A stretch of DNA of 58,571 nucleotides from assembly GCA_000934455.1 (NCBI GenBank), contig KN882355.1, positions 168,214 to 226,784 on the forward strand. Direction: 5' to 3'. The notes under the pieces were generated by a model. The model made no database searches. It worked only from the letters and a program-made list of their open reading frames with translations, and had not been told where the DNA came from. Source of the DNA: Apostichopus parvimensis. Lineage: Eukaryota > Echinodermata > Holothuroidea > Aspidochirotida > Stichopodidae. A program made the translations under genes and the position numbers. This document shows positions 34,917 to 45,070 of this stretch, in pieces. Every line of letters starts with the position of its first letter. The first letter of the stretch is position 1.

Positions 34917-35095
34917 AAAAAATCAAGTGCTAAAATTCTAGCACTATTCGGTGCCACCCTTCAGATAGCACCTTGAGTGTTACTTAAGCACCTTGTAGTG
35001 TTGTATCAGGGTGCTAGCGGTTCAGACAGCACCCCCTAGGTGCTGGTGAAAATAGCACTTAAAGTGCTGAAATTACCACCTCAGTTTTTCGAGGG
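34917..35095. mobile_element. Small foldback element with AGCAC/GTGCT motifs
   Basis: The left end (CACCTAAAAAATCAAGTGCT...AGCAC) and the reverse complement of the right end (CCTCGAAAAACTGAGGTGGT...AGCAC) align with a handful of mismatches over about 30 bp. Between them AGCACC and GGTGCT alternate in both orientations. This is a compact non-autonomous element nested in the EnSpm-like transposon. The superfamily is unknown and no target duplication was identified. Confidence 0.5.
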
Positions 35096-35370
35096 TAGTA
35101 GTATGGCAGTCCAAACATGTCACTCCCGAATAAGATTCAGGTAGGTTGGCTATATAGAAAAAGCTTGCGGCACTCACTCAGGTAATTTGAGGGAAAACCG
35201 TAATACTTTACCCATACATTTACCCATTGTACGGTAAAGAGTTACATCAAACGCGGTATAAAACCTTCGTGTTATAGGCGGAAAAATCTGAATTCATATG
35301 CAAATGTAGTTCACTCCGGTCATTCTCATTATATTTGATAAATAAGTAACCTGAACACCGTGGCAACACG

Positions 35371-35599
35371 CAGTGGCGTAGCTACGGGGAGGCCTGGGTC
35401 GGCCGTGGCACACCCACAGAGGCGCTGCCCCCCTTCCCCCCAGTGGCACCCTCTACGAAAAAAATTGAAAATAATTTCAGCAAAAGCTTCCTACGCCTAC
35501 AACACAGACAAAGCTTCCTACGCCTGTGTTCGCCAACCCATAAAAAATGCGGGCGCACCCACGGCCCCCACTGCCCAAACTTTCCTCGCTACACCACTG
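35371..35599. mobile_element. hAT-type MITE with a perfect 8-bp target duplication
   Basis: The element begins CAGTGGCGTAGCTAC and ends with the complement CAGTGGTGTAGCGAG. It is flanked on both sides by GCAACACG (35,363-35,370 and 35,600-35,607). CAGTGGCGTAGC-type termini with 8-bp duplications are diagnostic of hAT elements. The 229-bp interior has no transposase. It is nested in the EnSpm-like element and was therefore inserted after that element formed. Confidence 0.9.
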
Positions 35600-35609
35600 G
35601 CAACACGAA

Positions 35610-36170
35610 CTAAAAATAATGTTACGCCGTATAACTCGAATGGCGCCGGCTTCTTCGGCCTAAGGACGTCCGCACAACGCTAAAAACTAGAAAGTGGATT
35701 CAAAATAATGTAGCCTTTACGCCCTATTTTTGGTTTTTTTCCACCATATTATTCAGACTTCCGATAACAATAACTAAAATGTAAAGAGTGCATGTAAGAA
35801 CTAGCCCTGGTCCCCCAGCATTCATACACGTCGACCGTTTCTATTTAGCCTACTGCCATAAATAACTGTTTTTGGGCAGGACGTATAGGTTATCAGTTGT
35901 GAACTGGTAAGTTAGGGATTAGGGTTAGTCAGTCAAAACCAATCTTGTAAACTAGCGCACTTGAATAGGACCAATGAAATTCTTAAAATCCTACAGCCAA
36001 CTTCTCTAACCCCTTTTCTAAACCCTAACTCTGATTTTTACTGAAAAGAATTTGTAAACTCCCGAGAAGCATATTTGTTTTTCGTTGGTCCTATTGCCTA
36101 TACGCGTTCTGCAAATAAAAACTAAGCGTATAGTGCATGCTATGCCACCTTTGTGTCTCGACATGGGAAT
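35610..36170. other. Non-coding interior of the element
   Basis: AT-rich sequence without a supported gene. An open frame starting at 36,085 runs into the subterminal repeat array and is a product of that repetition. Confidence 0.35.
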
Positions 36171-36179
36171 TGCAGACTC

Positions 36180-36558
36180 ACGAGCTTGGTTAAGCCTTTG
36201 GATTGAGGTAAGTGGTCCTCAGTCTCACGTGAGGTGGGCAATTCTACCTGAGATACATGAAATGTGTAGTATTTCACATCAGGTGTGTTGGCGGTTGTAC
36301 GGGGTATTTCCCATTTCACTTGAGGCGTTTCCCCTTCACTTGAGACGTTTCCCTTTTCACTTGAGGCGTTTCCCTCTTCACTTGAGGTGTTCTATAGTTC
36401 ACGTGAGGGAGTTGAGGTTGGTTCACTTTCACCTGACGTGCGTTTACATAAAAATCACAGACGAATCATCAGCTGAGGTTCTTTTGGTAACGCCTGAGGC
36501 ATGGTACTCACTCACCTGAGATAAAACTCTCACTTCAGATACTTCAGGCTTAAGGATA
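36180..36558 (+). repeat. Right subterminal motif array
   Basis: CACTTGAGGCG, CACGTGAGG, CACCTGAG, CACCTGAAG and the inverse CATCAGGTG recur every 15-40 bp. A run of four TTCACTTGAG(G/A)CGTTTCCC units at about 21-22-bp spacing lies near 36,315-36,385. It mirrors the motif array at the left end of the element, which supports a role as transposase-binding subterminal repeats. Confidence 0.7.
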
Positions 36559-36591
36559 TACGCACCTGAAGCACATGCATGATTTACAGTG
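36559..36591 (-). repeat. Right terminal inverted repeat of the EnSpm-like element
   Basis: In reverse complement it starts CACTGTAAATCA at 36,591 and continues with CATG, GCTTCA and GTGC blocks matching the left terminus (28 of 33). The first flanking bases on the right are TAGGAGTCC. Confidence 0.85.
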
Positions 36592-36985
36592 TAGGAGTCC
36601 TAAACAGGGGTTTAGGATATGCCCTTGAACACAGAAAATTTGGTTCCCCCATGTGCCCCCCCCCCCCAATTTCATGTACTTTTTGGCTATACTCGATTAG
36701 TAGCCCTCAACAAGGGTGGCAGCTTTATATACTGAACAAAAGCAACAATTTTGTAACTTTCCACTAACATTAACCGTAGGCTCAAACGAGCACAGAAAAT
36801 GTTCGACCAACCTGCATATTGTTCAAAGAATATTTCCTAGCCTTGCACTTACCCTTTTAAAAAAAAAAGGCAAAAAAGCTTAACATTTTTCTGAAGTAGT
36901 ATTCCTAAACAAGGGTTTACAATATATGCCCTTGAGCACTGAAAAAAATGTTTCCCTTATGCTTCTCCCCTTTCTCATGTACTTT
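36592..36985. repeat. GTGGGACC-family tandem array (right part)
   Basis: Begins GGAGTCCTAAACAGGGG after the TA duplication, then GTTTAGGATATGCCCTTG and ACAGAAAATTTGGTTCC. The same text stands at 17,920-17,965, before the transposon. One full unit follows, with CAGCTTTATATACTG and GAGCACAGAAAATG (36,788). It is the continuation of the array ending at 18,153. Confidence 0.85.
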
Positions 36986-39569
36986 TAGGCTACTGTATAA
37001 CAGTATAATAAGCACTATACAACAGTAAATTATCCCAACCTTGTACGATACTGTAGGACTGGTAACCTCTTGAGATATTGACTGGAAACCACAGTTTTCA
37101 ACAATAATATATAGCCAATATGCTTGTGTGATCTTTAAATTGTCAGACCAATATAGGGCATGGTACAGTTTAGTGTACCCCATGCCATTCCCTCCCCCCC
37201 CCCCCTCCACCCCCTCTACTACCACTCCCTCCCCCCCCCCCTCTCTCTGGTGAAGGTAAATCATGGCATTAAACTGCATGCAAGGACTCCCAAAAACTTC
37301 AGAGGAAGTTTCCCTTCATACTGTTTTCCCTTCCACTAATATATTTGAAAGGCATACTGTAAAACGTAGATAGTACAGGAAACAACATTGATGATCTGAC
37401 ATTTCTGTAGTACGCTGAAAAAAAAATTGTACTGAAATTCAGCCCAATGATGTGAAGTGGCAATACATCTATAATAAACATACTTCTTGAATACTGAACA
37501 TGATATTATAGATTAGTATGGCAAGAGGGTGAAATCAGTGGAAATTCTTATATGAGAACATTTCTAGGTATGTAATTTCTTCTCAACTTTAAATGTGTAC
37601 CAACAAGTGCGAAAGTGACTGGAGAAAATATATATCACAATCAAAAGTCTGCATGCACATGCAGTCGATTTTGCCCACTAATTATAATTAGTCAAGATTA
37701 CTTACCTACTACCTTCAATTGTTCTCCAACAGTCTTTATCCAAAGAGAGTTGAAACAGTTTTCCAATTAATCTAATGGCCTGCAAATTAGAAGCTTCTTC
37801 TAAACTGTTTCCACAGTTACTAATCTCAGACTCTATGATTCAGTTATTTAAGTTACTGAACACATGTACAGTGTGCATACTCCACAGACAGTCATGAAAA
37901 ACTATTTAGAAAACATGGGAACTACAAAACCCTCCCAAAAAAAAACATGGCTAAATGAAATTAAGTATATTGTTATATTTTACACTTCTTTACTCATCAT
38001 TGGATCCCTACACATACTGTAATTGTGCATTCTTTACTGGCAATCTCTCAGTGACTTTTGATTCTCCCACAGGACCCATTATCACTAAAATCAAGAAAAT
38101 GTGACCTTAAAGGTATGCAAATATAGAGAAACAGTGACCAAGAAGGGCAGACAATTTGACCTTTGGGGTTCACATTGGGTTTTTTTTCTGCAGAAGAGGT
38201 TTCCAGTATATATATATGCCTACTACATGCAATATCTAATAACCTATAGGCACTTTATTTAGTTGTATCATATATGTATGCAGTATGGAGCTACTTAACA
38301 TTGGTAAAAATGTCTTTATACAGGTAATTGTACACAATTAACTGCAGGCATACTGTGATATTCATGGTAAAATATGGCAGTTGTATGAAGCATGTGACTG
38401 CAAGTGTACAACAGGTAAACACTGTATGGTGAAGTCTTTTTTATGGTTCTCAAATTTGTCTTAATTTGTATCACAACAGCTTGCACTATATAGTCTATGT
38501 ACTCTTCAAAGGTTCTTATTTTTGGTTTTGCATATTAGAAACAGACATGTGAACAGGTGTGTTCATCAAATCTTTTGACGTGAAATTGCAGTGAGGAGAA
38601 AGCTATAGTTAAAGATTCCTTGCTTTTTAAATTTCAATCGAAAATTCTTATTGATAGAAATATCAGTTTTTATTCCAATTCCTTAAGTTTGGGACATCAA
38701 GTTACAAATGATGTGTGCTTGTATTTCATTCTCTTCCTTTCAAATAAGAGTTAACTTCCTTTATTCCAATCGAATGGTCTAATACAAGCTGTGACAACAT
38801 GTGGGATGAAACTAAAGCAAAACATGGTGCACCTTTCTATGCTGTTCTATACCAACTCCATGAGCAGCTTCTACTTGTCACTATCACAACATTTACCATA
38901 CTTCCCGTTTGAGAGAGCTTTTACTGAATTTGCAAAACAGCCTCTGTTGACCTCAAGTGGCCATCAAAATGCTTTAAAAAACTCATTTCATAAATGCCCC
39001 CCCCCCCCACCCACACACACACACATATAAGCCGCACAATTGAACCAAACTTCAGCTACTACATCATGGCGTAAATGAATAAATGAAAGCACTTTAGTTG
39101 CTGCCAACTGAAAATTCATGCCTCATAAATACAATTAGACATAATTTTGGCCTGTGCATTTAAATGAAATTTACAATACCTCTCTTAGGGAGGTTTTATT
39201 GAGAAGGAGGTACTACAAGACGATTCTAGCTCTTTGGAGTTAGCTTGAAGCGAACAATACTGTACTTAACTGGAAATTTGGGAGTTGAATCGAGTTAATT
39301 AAGTGCAATTTCATGTGATTAGCATATATAACTATGGAATGTTGTCAGCCGCAACAAGTCTAAGGGCAGTTCCAAGCAAAACAGGACATGACTCTTCAAA
39401 TTTCCAAAAATATGTGATGCTGTAAGAGTAAATTTTTATGTTTTTTTAATTATTCCTTTGCAAGACAATAATTTGCAATGAAGTTTGTTTCCAAACCTAG
39501 GACATCGATAACCATTACATACAAGCACATTTTAAGTTCATCTGACTTGCCTTCATTAATGACTAATTA
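36986..39569. other. Intergenic, no gene seen
   Basis: Contains C/T-rich tracts (37,190-37,255), a C run with CACACA at 38,996-39,026 and AT-rich sequence. Open frames are short. No exon with convincing splice sites was found on either strand. Confidence 0.35.
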
Positions 39570-40630
39570 AAGTCTGTCACGTACGCTGTAACAATTTTTC
39601 AATAGCGTGACGTTACAGCTGATATACACACAAACTTTTGCACTGTAGTGTCCTATTCCCAGACATGATTGAAACATCCCCCCTTCCCCTCTGGCACCAA
39701 CCCTACTGTACCTACCACTTCGAATGAGGTTGCCTATAAAGTGATTTAGCTTTCAAATGTGAGATATCAGCTCACCTTCTTAAATGACTAATGAGAAACA
39801 ATAGAGACAGGGAAAATATAACACAAGTTAATTATAGTTGACACTCTTTTTGAAAGCTGGTGGCACCATTCCAACTTCTTCATTCAACTCAGCTACTGTA
39901 TACATACGTTTCCGGATATGCTATGTGATCTATTTTTAGGGAACATAAATTGTGAAGTTATCTTTTAATCAAGTCATTTTGATGTTATATTCAGATGATA
40001 AAATATTCGCAATTTTGTAATTGCCTGTTGTGTGTCACGATGTAACGCGATGCTAATTTGACATTTTTATTTCATGATTAATGTATTTTTTACAAATTTC
40101 CACATCTAAGATCAAAGACTGGTGCTAGGGACCATCAGAAAGATATACTGTCAGCAACTTCAAAGCAGCATTGAAACATGACAGTGTGCCGCTATACATC
40201 GACTTTGCATTGACATTTCAATTGTCACGCTGTAACGGTCACGCTATAACGTTACATTGAGTAAGATTTTATTGCATATTTCAATTAATTGTCAAACAAT
40301 TTTCACAAATTAGGTGTCATATAAGACATTGCAGAAAGCAACAAAAGAGTTTCCAATATGGTAGCTGTTGAAACTTCACAGAGATTTCGGTACACATGTT
40401 TGTGCAAAAAACTCTTGTCCATTTTACGTCACACTGTAACAAGGATGATTTATTAATCATATTTTATAAATACGATAGAAGGATCATAGTTAATTTTTCT
40501 ACCTGTTTAGAAAGAACATAGTTACAGTAGTTATTTTGTATTATTTTATTGCTGATAAATAAGTAAGTCTTTGTGAAAGAACCATTTGAATATTGAATAA
40601 GCCTTCTGATTGTCACACTGTAATGCTTTG
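39570..40630. repeat. Diverged repeat with recurring GTCACGCTGTAACG motif
   Basis: The motif and close variants stand at about 39,577, 39,605 (inverted, GTGACGTTACAGC), 40,035, 40,223, 40,238, 40,427 and 40,611. The last four main copies are roughly 185-205 bp apart. Sequence between them is only weakly similar, so this is either an old tandem array with a conserved core or a cluster of short motifs. No coding potential. Confidence 0.5.
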
Positions 40631-41604
40631 AACTTGCCCCTAAGCAAAGACTAAGCAAAGACATTCAGTTTACAAGTTGTTTGGTGGAATTGTAATTGTT
40701 TTGCACTTTGACAAGATTTGACGCTCGAAATGCTTTATCACCTCCAGGATTGACCTCTGTACCCCACTAGTAACAAATAAGAAGATACATTTTCATTTCT
40801 GTATCTATATCGGGTGCATATCCAGGTGGGAGGGGGAGAGCCCCCCCCCCACCCCCTTAAAAAAAGGAAAAAGGAACAAGGGAAAAGGGGAAGGCAAACA
40901 AATGTGAGAGGAAAAAAAAAGAATGGGGGAAAAAATTTAAATACGATAAAGAGGTCAATTATATGATCATTAGGTAATTTATATGGTTGTATAGATTAAC
41001 TACATGTTCCATGGCATCAAAGGGAAATGTATAGCGGTCAGTCATAAACGGATGGTGCTAATATCTGTACTAAACCATAAAGCTTCTATTACAGGGAAAC
41101 TGGGCAGGCCCCTGGACCAAGACCACCATGCGCAAAGCAAGAGTTAACAAAACAGACAGTGTCCTGATGGTCTCCTCTTTAAAAGTCACTGAGAAACCTC
41201 CTTTTACTAAAAGCTGTATTCACCACTGAAACTGATGGTGTATATTTATGGATCCTATATCTGGGGTAGGAGTTCACTGCCTTTGAAAACATTTTAGACT
41301 TTCGTCATTCGAAAGAACTGAAACCTTTACAGCGTTTTGGAAGAGTTACCAAAGTCAAAGTCATGAGTGGCAACTTTTCCATGCCCTATATATAGTACTG
41401 CTGAAGAAAAAACTTGCGAGTTCTTGTTTTAATTCCAATCTGTTCGTTCATAGATCATTGAAATTGAATTCTGAAAGGGTTACATTTATATAGGACAAAT
41501 GGATTTAATAGTAAGTTCATCCCTGCCTCCCCTACCCACCCAGGCACCCCCCCCCCCCCAAGGAAAAAAAGATGGGGACAGGGCCACTCATTGAGGTAAC
41601 AAAT
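40631..41604. other. Intergenic, no gene seen
   Basis: Contains purine-rich and C-homopolymer tracts (40,840-40,930; 41,550-41,562). No gene or RNA can be supported. Confidence 0.35.
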
Positions 41605-41768
41605 ATCCAAACATGTTCTGTAGCAGATTATGAAGAGACATTGAAAGTTCCCCAGCATCTTNNNNNNNNNNNNNNNNNNNNNNNNNNNNNNNNNNNNNNN
41701 NNNNNNNNNNNATCCAAACATGTTCTGTAGCAGATTATGAAGAGACATTGAAAGTTCCCCAGCATCTT
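41605..41768. other. Assembly gap flanked by an identical 57-bp duplication
   Basis: Fifty Ns (41,662-41,711) separate two identical 57-bp copies (41,605-41,661 and 41,712-41,768), each starting ATCCAAACATGTTCTG and ending CCCCAGCATCTT. Identical contig ends around a fixed-size gap are typical of two contigs that overlap but were not merged. The true sequence probably has one copy and no gap. An open frame running through the Ns on the minus strand is meaningless. Confidence 0.95.
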
Positions 41769-42373
41769 ACTCCATAATGATCAAAATTGCACTGTCACAT
41801 AAATGTGAACAAAATTGAACTTGTACATTCTTTGAATGGACAACATTCGATATCATTATTTTCAATATGTCCTTTACTGTTATTCTGTGATACACATGGA
41901 AGTGTATTTTTTTTTTTATACTTTTCATTTTTGTGTATTTTCTCAGCAAATTTGGATGACACAAGACAAAATATCCAGTATATGTGTGAATGGCTAACAA
42001 TTGATTCTTATATTGACATTTTTCCCACCGAAACCCCTACTGAAATTCAAATCCGTTTGGTGTTCATATGAACAATGCAAGTATGGTCATGACCATCAAT
42101 AATTACCTAGTGGCCGTGAAATACCCTAATCAAGAAATTCATGAGCCTAGTGTTTGATCTCCTTTAATAATGCATGCTTTCATGATTTATTTTAACCCCA
42201 AACAAGTCTAGATCCACTTCCATGACAAAATTGTTTTACAGCAAAACTATATATATATTTTTTGGAAGTTGAAATTTCGGGCATGGATGCAAGGCGATTT
42301 TGGACTTACTGGTTATATTCTTGCTTTAAGCTCTACCACTCATTAATATTCATGCCCCCCTCATTAATCGTAT

Positions 42374-42575
42374 TGGGGTAGAATTCCGACTTGCAGCTGG
42401 AAGGTTAGGGGGTTCGACTCCTGGCCAGGTCATACTCAAGACTTTAAAAATGGAACCTATTGCCATTGTTCTTGGTGCTCAGCATAAGCAATGGAGTAGG
42501 GAAAAGAAGCCAGTGAGTCACAACTGGAAAAAGGCTGTGGCCGGTGTGAATTAACCAAATGGTTAGAAACTGAGC
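42374..42575 (+). mobile_element. tRNA-derived SINE, partial head
   Basis: GGTTCGACTCC at 42,411-42,421 is a perfect pol III B box. GGGGTAGAATTCCGACTTGC before it looks like the remains of a tRNA D-arm/A-box region. The body (GTGCTCAGCATAAGCAATGG ... AAAAAGGCTGTGGCCGGTG) is non-coding. It differs from the SINE at 17.6-17.9 kb. The head appears 5'-truncated or diverged, so it is unlikely to be transcribed. Confidence 0.65.
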
Positions 42576-42589
42576 TTAAGCCAAGGAAT

Positions 42590-42875
42590 AAAAAATGACC
42601 CAAAGTGACCACTAGATGACTACTGACTCCAAATCTCTGAATGAAGCCCTACCCAAGCATCACTATAGCAAACACTCAAGACTGCAATTGAATCTGTACA
42701 AGCATTTTTTTGTTTTTCCATAAAATGACCGAAAGTGAACACTAGATAACAAGCCATCATTGCATCCACGATTCCACATTTCATCAAATTCTGTCAAAGC
42801 ATGTTTGCAGGAGGTCATTTTGAAACCAATTGTTGTCAGATAGAAGAATAGATAGATTGACCCAGCATGATATAA
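42590..42875. repeat. Copy of the TGACCAC dispersed repeat family
   Basis: Contains AATGACC-CAAAGTGACCAC-TAGATGACTACTGACTCC, CACTCAAGACTGCAATTGAATC and TTCATCAAATTCTGTCAAAGCATG. The same ordered phrases appear at 53,080-53,480 and, diverged, at 19.5-20.0 and 51.0-51.7 kb. Non-coding. Confidence 0.7.
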
Positions 42876-43899
42876 AGTGAGCTGAAAACTAGCAACAAAA
42901 GTGATTAAATACTTCATGATATGACAAATCTGAATAAGTTAAAAAAAAACAATGTTTGGTTTTTAATAACAAAGAACTTTTATTTACCCCTCTTCATCCA
43001 CAGGAAGTAAAATAAAAAATAACAGTTAACAATACACAGGCAAATAAATTTTTAGGAAAACAAACAAGTTTTATGGCTTGTTTATATGAGGGTATGTTTT
43101 TCAATGAAATTTTTAGACCGATAACACAAATTTCATGGGATCATGTCAAGGAGTTTTCTTTAGTAACAAAATGATTACAATGGTTCTTTTGTATTGATGA
43201 AATATATTATCAGTATCAATGAACAGGCTAGTATTAGGGTCATTCATGATTAATGGCCAAGAGATCCATCCGGCATGAATAACTCAACTGATGAACCTAT
43301 CATATTGCTGGTTATCCTCTTCTTGAATTTGCACACTAGGACTTAAGTTGTGAACCTTTGTAAAAAAACGTCTATATAAAACCAATCACAATGGTTCTTT
43401 TGTACTGATATCTATATCTACAGTAACAATGATTTGGCTAGTATGAGGGTCACATAGCTTATACTTCAGGGCCAAGAGGTTTGTCCAGTATTAATAACTC
43501 TACTAATTGGTGGTTATTGCTTAGTTAACACTAACACAAAGGTAACAATTTTCTAAAAAATGTTTAAAAGCAAACTAGGTTTCATTAAGAAACAACTTTA
43601 CCTACCTGTCCTCTTCACTCCAAAAATAAAAACAAACAAAGAGTTTAGAAAATAATTAAGGCATACAAACTCAAGCACCAATGGTGCAGTAGCTCATACC
43701 AACAAGTAACTTTTGTCATATTTTCCAATTGCACATGAACATTTTCTTGTTGGTGGAGATGGCAGAAGAATTTTAAGTAGTGCTTAAGCCCTTTATCTAT
43801 CAACCACAACAGAGGTTCATGACTGGAGTAATTTTATATCTGGTAATAATCTTATAATTGGTTGAAATGTTGTACAGATATGCAATAAAAAAGGGTCAA
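42876..43899. other. Repeat-derived, no gene seen
   Basis: Phrases such as GGTTCTTTTGTA..GAT and GGCTAGTAT..AGGGTCA recur at about 43,181, 43,391 and again at 45,200, so the stretch is part of an old repeat structure. No coding exon is supported. Confidence 0.4.
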
Positions 43900-45070
43900 G
43901 AATGGACCCTAGACAACATTGCATATAAAATCTGTGAATACCGGCCGAGATGACTCACTAATTAAGAAATGTGACCACCACTCATAATTATCTACTATCA
44001 ACTGTAGAACTAGGTGTTCTTCATATAAAGGCTCTAAAAGGGCCTTCGACCTTGAATGTTTTACCATCAATGATGGCTGATCATCCAAGAATCAATGTGG
44101 CAAAACAGCATGATCAACTTTCATAATTTTACATTATTAACTATAGAACAATTAGCATGCACTTTCCCTAAAATGTTAAAAATGGACCCTACATGACCTT
44201 GGATGTAATTTTTGCAAAAACTCATATGACCTACTAGTTGACAAAACATAAAATTTCTGCATTATCCATCTATATTAACTACAGGACAAGAAGACATTTG
44301 CAGATTTCTATAAAGGGGACCAAAAGGACCCTAGATGACCTCGGATCATAAACCCAAAACTAACTTTCATAATCATTTGTGATTAACTGTAGGACAAGAA
44401 ACATTTTCCAGTTCATCATAAAAGGCCCATTTGGGGCCCTAGATTACCTTGGACCAAAGATCTGTGAATACCCTATAGGTTGCACTGGTCAACCAACATT
44501 ATGGTCAACTTTTAGAATAATAATTTATTATCTGTATGAACAAGCATTTGTAGGTAAGAGGGCCTGAATTGACCTCCAGATAACCTTGGACCCTAAGTTT
44601 ATAAACACCCCATAGGACCCACTGGTAAACAAACATTGACTACCTTTCATAATAATGCATTATTAACTGTACAACTAGCAACATTTGATAGTTTTAATAA
44701 AATGGCCCAAAATTGGTCCTAGATGACCAGAGACCCAACATGCATAAACACATGATATGACGCATTGGTTAGCAAACACTATCACCAACTGACATAATGA
44801 TGCATTGTCAACTGTAGGACAAGAACACCTTGTAGGTTTCCATAAAAGGGTCCTAAATGGGCCCTAGATGACCTTAGATCCAAAATGTGTGAACAAACCA
44901 AATGAACATTTGTCAGTCAACATTTTTACCAACCTTCATAATCATCGTTATTAACTGAAGGACAAGAAACATATTGTAGTTTTCCAAGAAAAGGGCCAAA
45001 GATGTCTTAGATGACCGTTGATCCAAAAATTTGTGAACACCCCAGTGGTCAACCAACATTAGAACCAACT
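43900..45070. repeat. ~140-bp tandem array, about nine diverged units
   Basis: GACCCTAGATGACC-type phrases recur near 43,905, 44,040, 44,184, 44,327, 44,435, 44,570, 44,715, 44,858 and 45,003, mostly 135-145 bp apart. Each is followed by a TGTGAA(T/C)ACCC phrase, CAACATTATG, TTTCATAATAATGCATTATTA and ACTGTAGGACAAGAA. Units are well diverged, so the array is old. Non-coding. Confidence 0.85.

Larger units (their letters stand above)
18154..36591 (-). mobile_element. Complete 18.4-kb EnSpm/CACTA-like transposon
   Basis: Both ends begin CACTGTAAATCA in inverted orientation (18,154 and the complement of 36,591). Over the first 33 bases 28 positions match. The flanks are two parts of the same tandem array. 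Removing the element and one TA gives ACTCAAC-TA-GGAGTCC, colinear with undisturbed units (ACTCAAT-TA-GTAGTCC), which indicates a 2-bp TA target duplication. Within about 500 bp of each end lie many CACCTGAG-like motifs, the subterminal arrays expected of CACTA elements. The interior encodes a tnp2-like transposase (28,152-30,617) and a second, spliced gene (20,434-27,990), both on the minus strand, plus nested repeats. CACTG termini, 2-3-bp duplication, subterminal repeats and a tnp2-type transposase are all known EnSpm/CACTA traits. The transposase frame has stops, so this copy is probably not autonomous now. Confidence 0.82.

Noticed and set aside
41455..41748. Open frame running through the N gap
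   Set aside because: The frame crosses unknown bases and an artefactual duplication.
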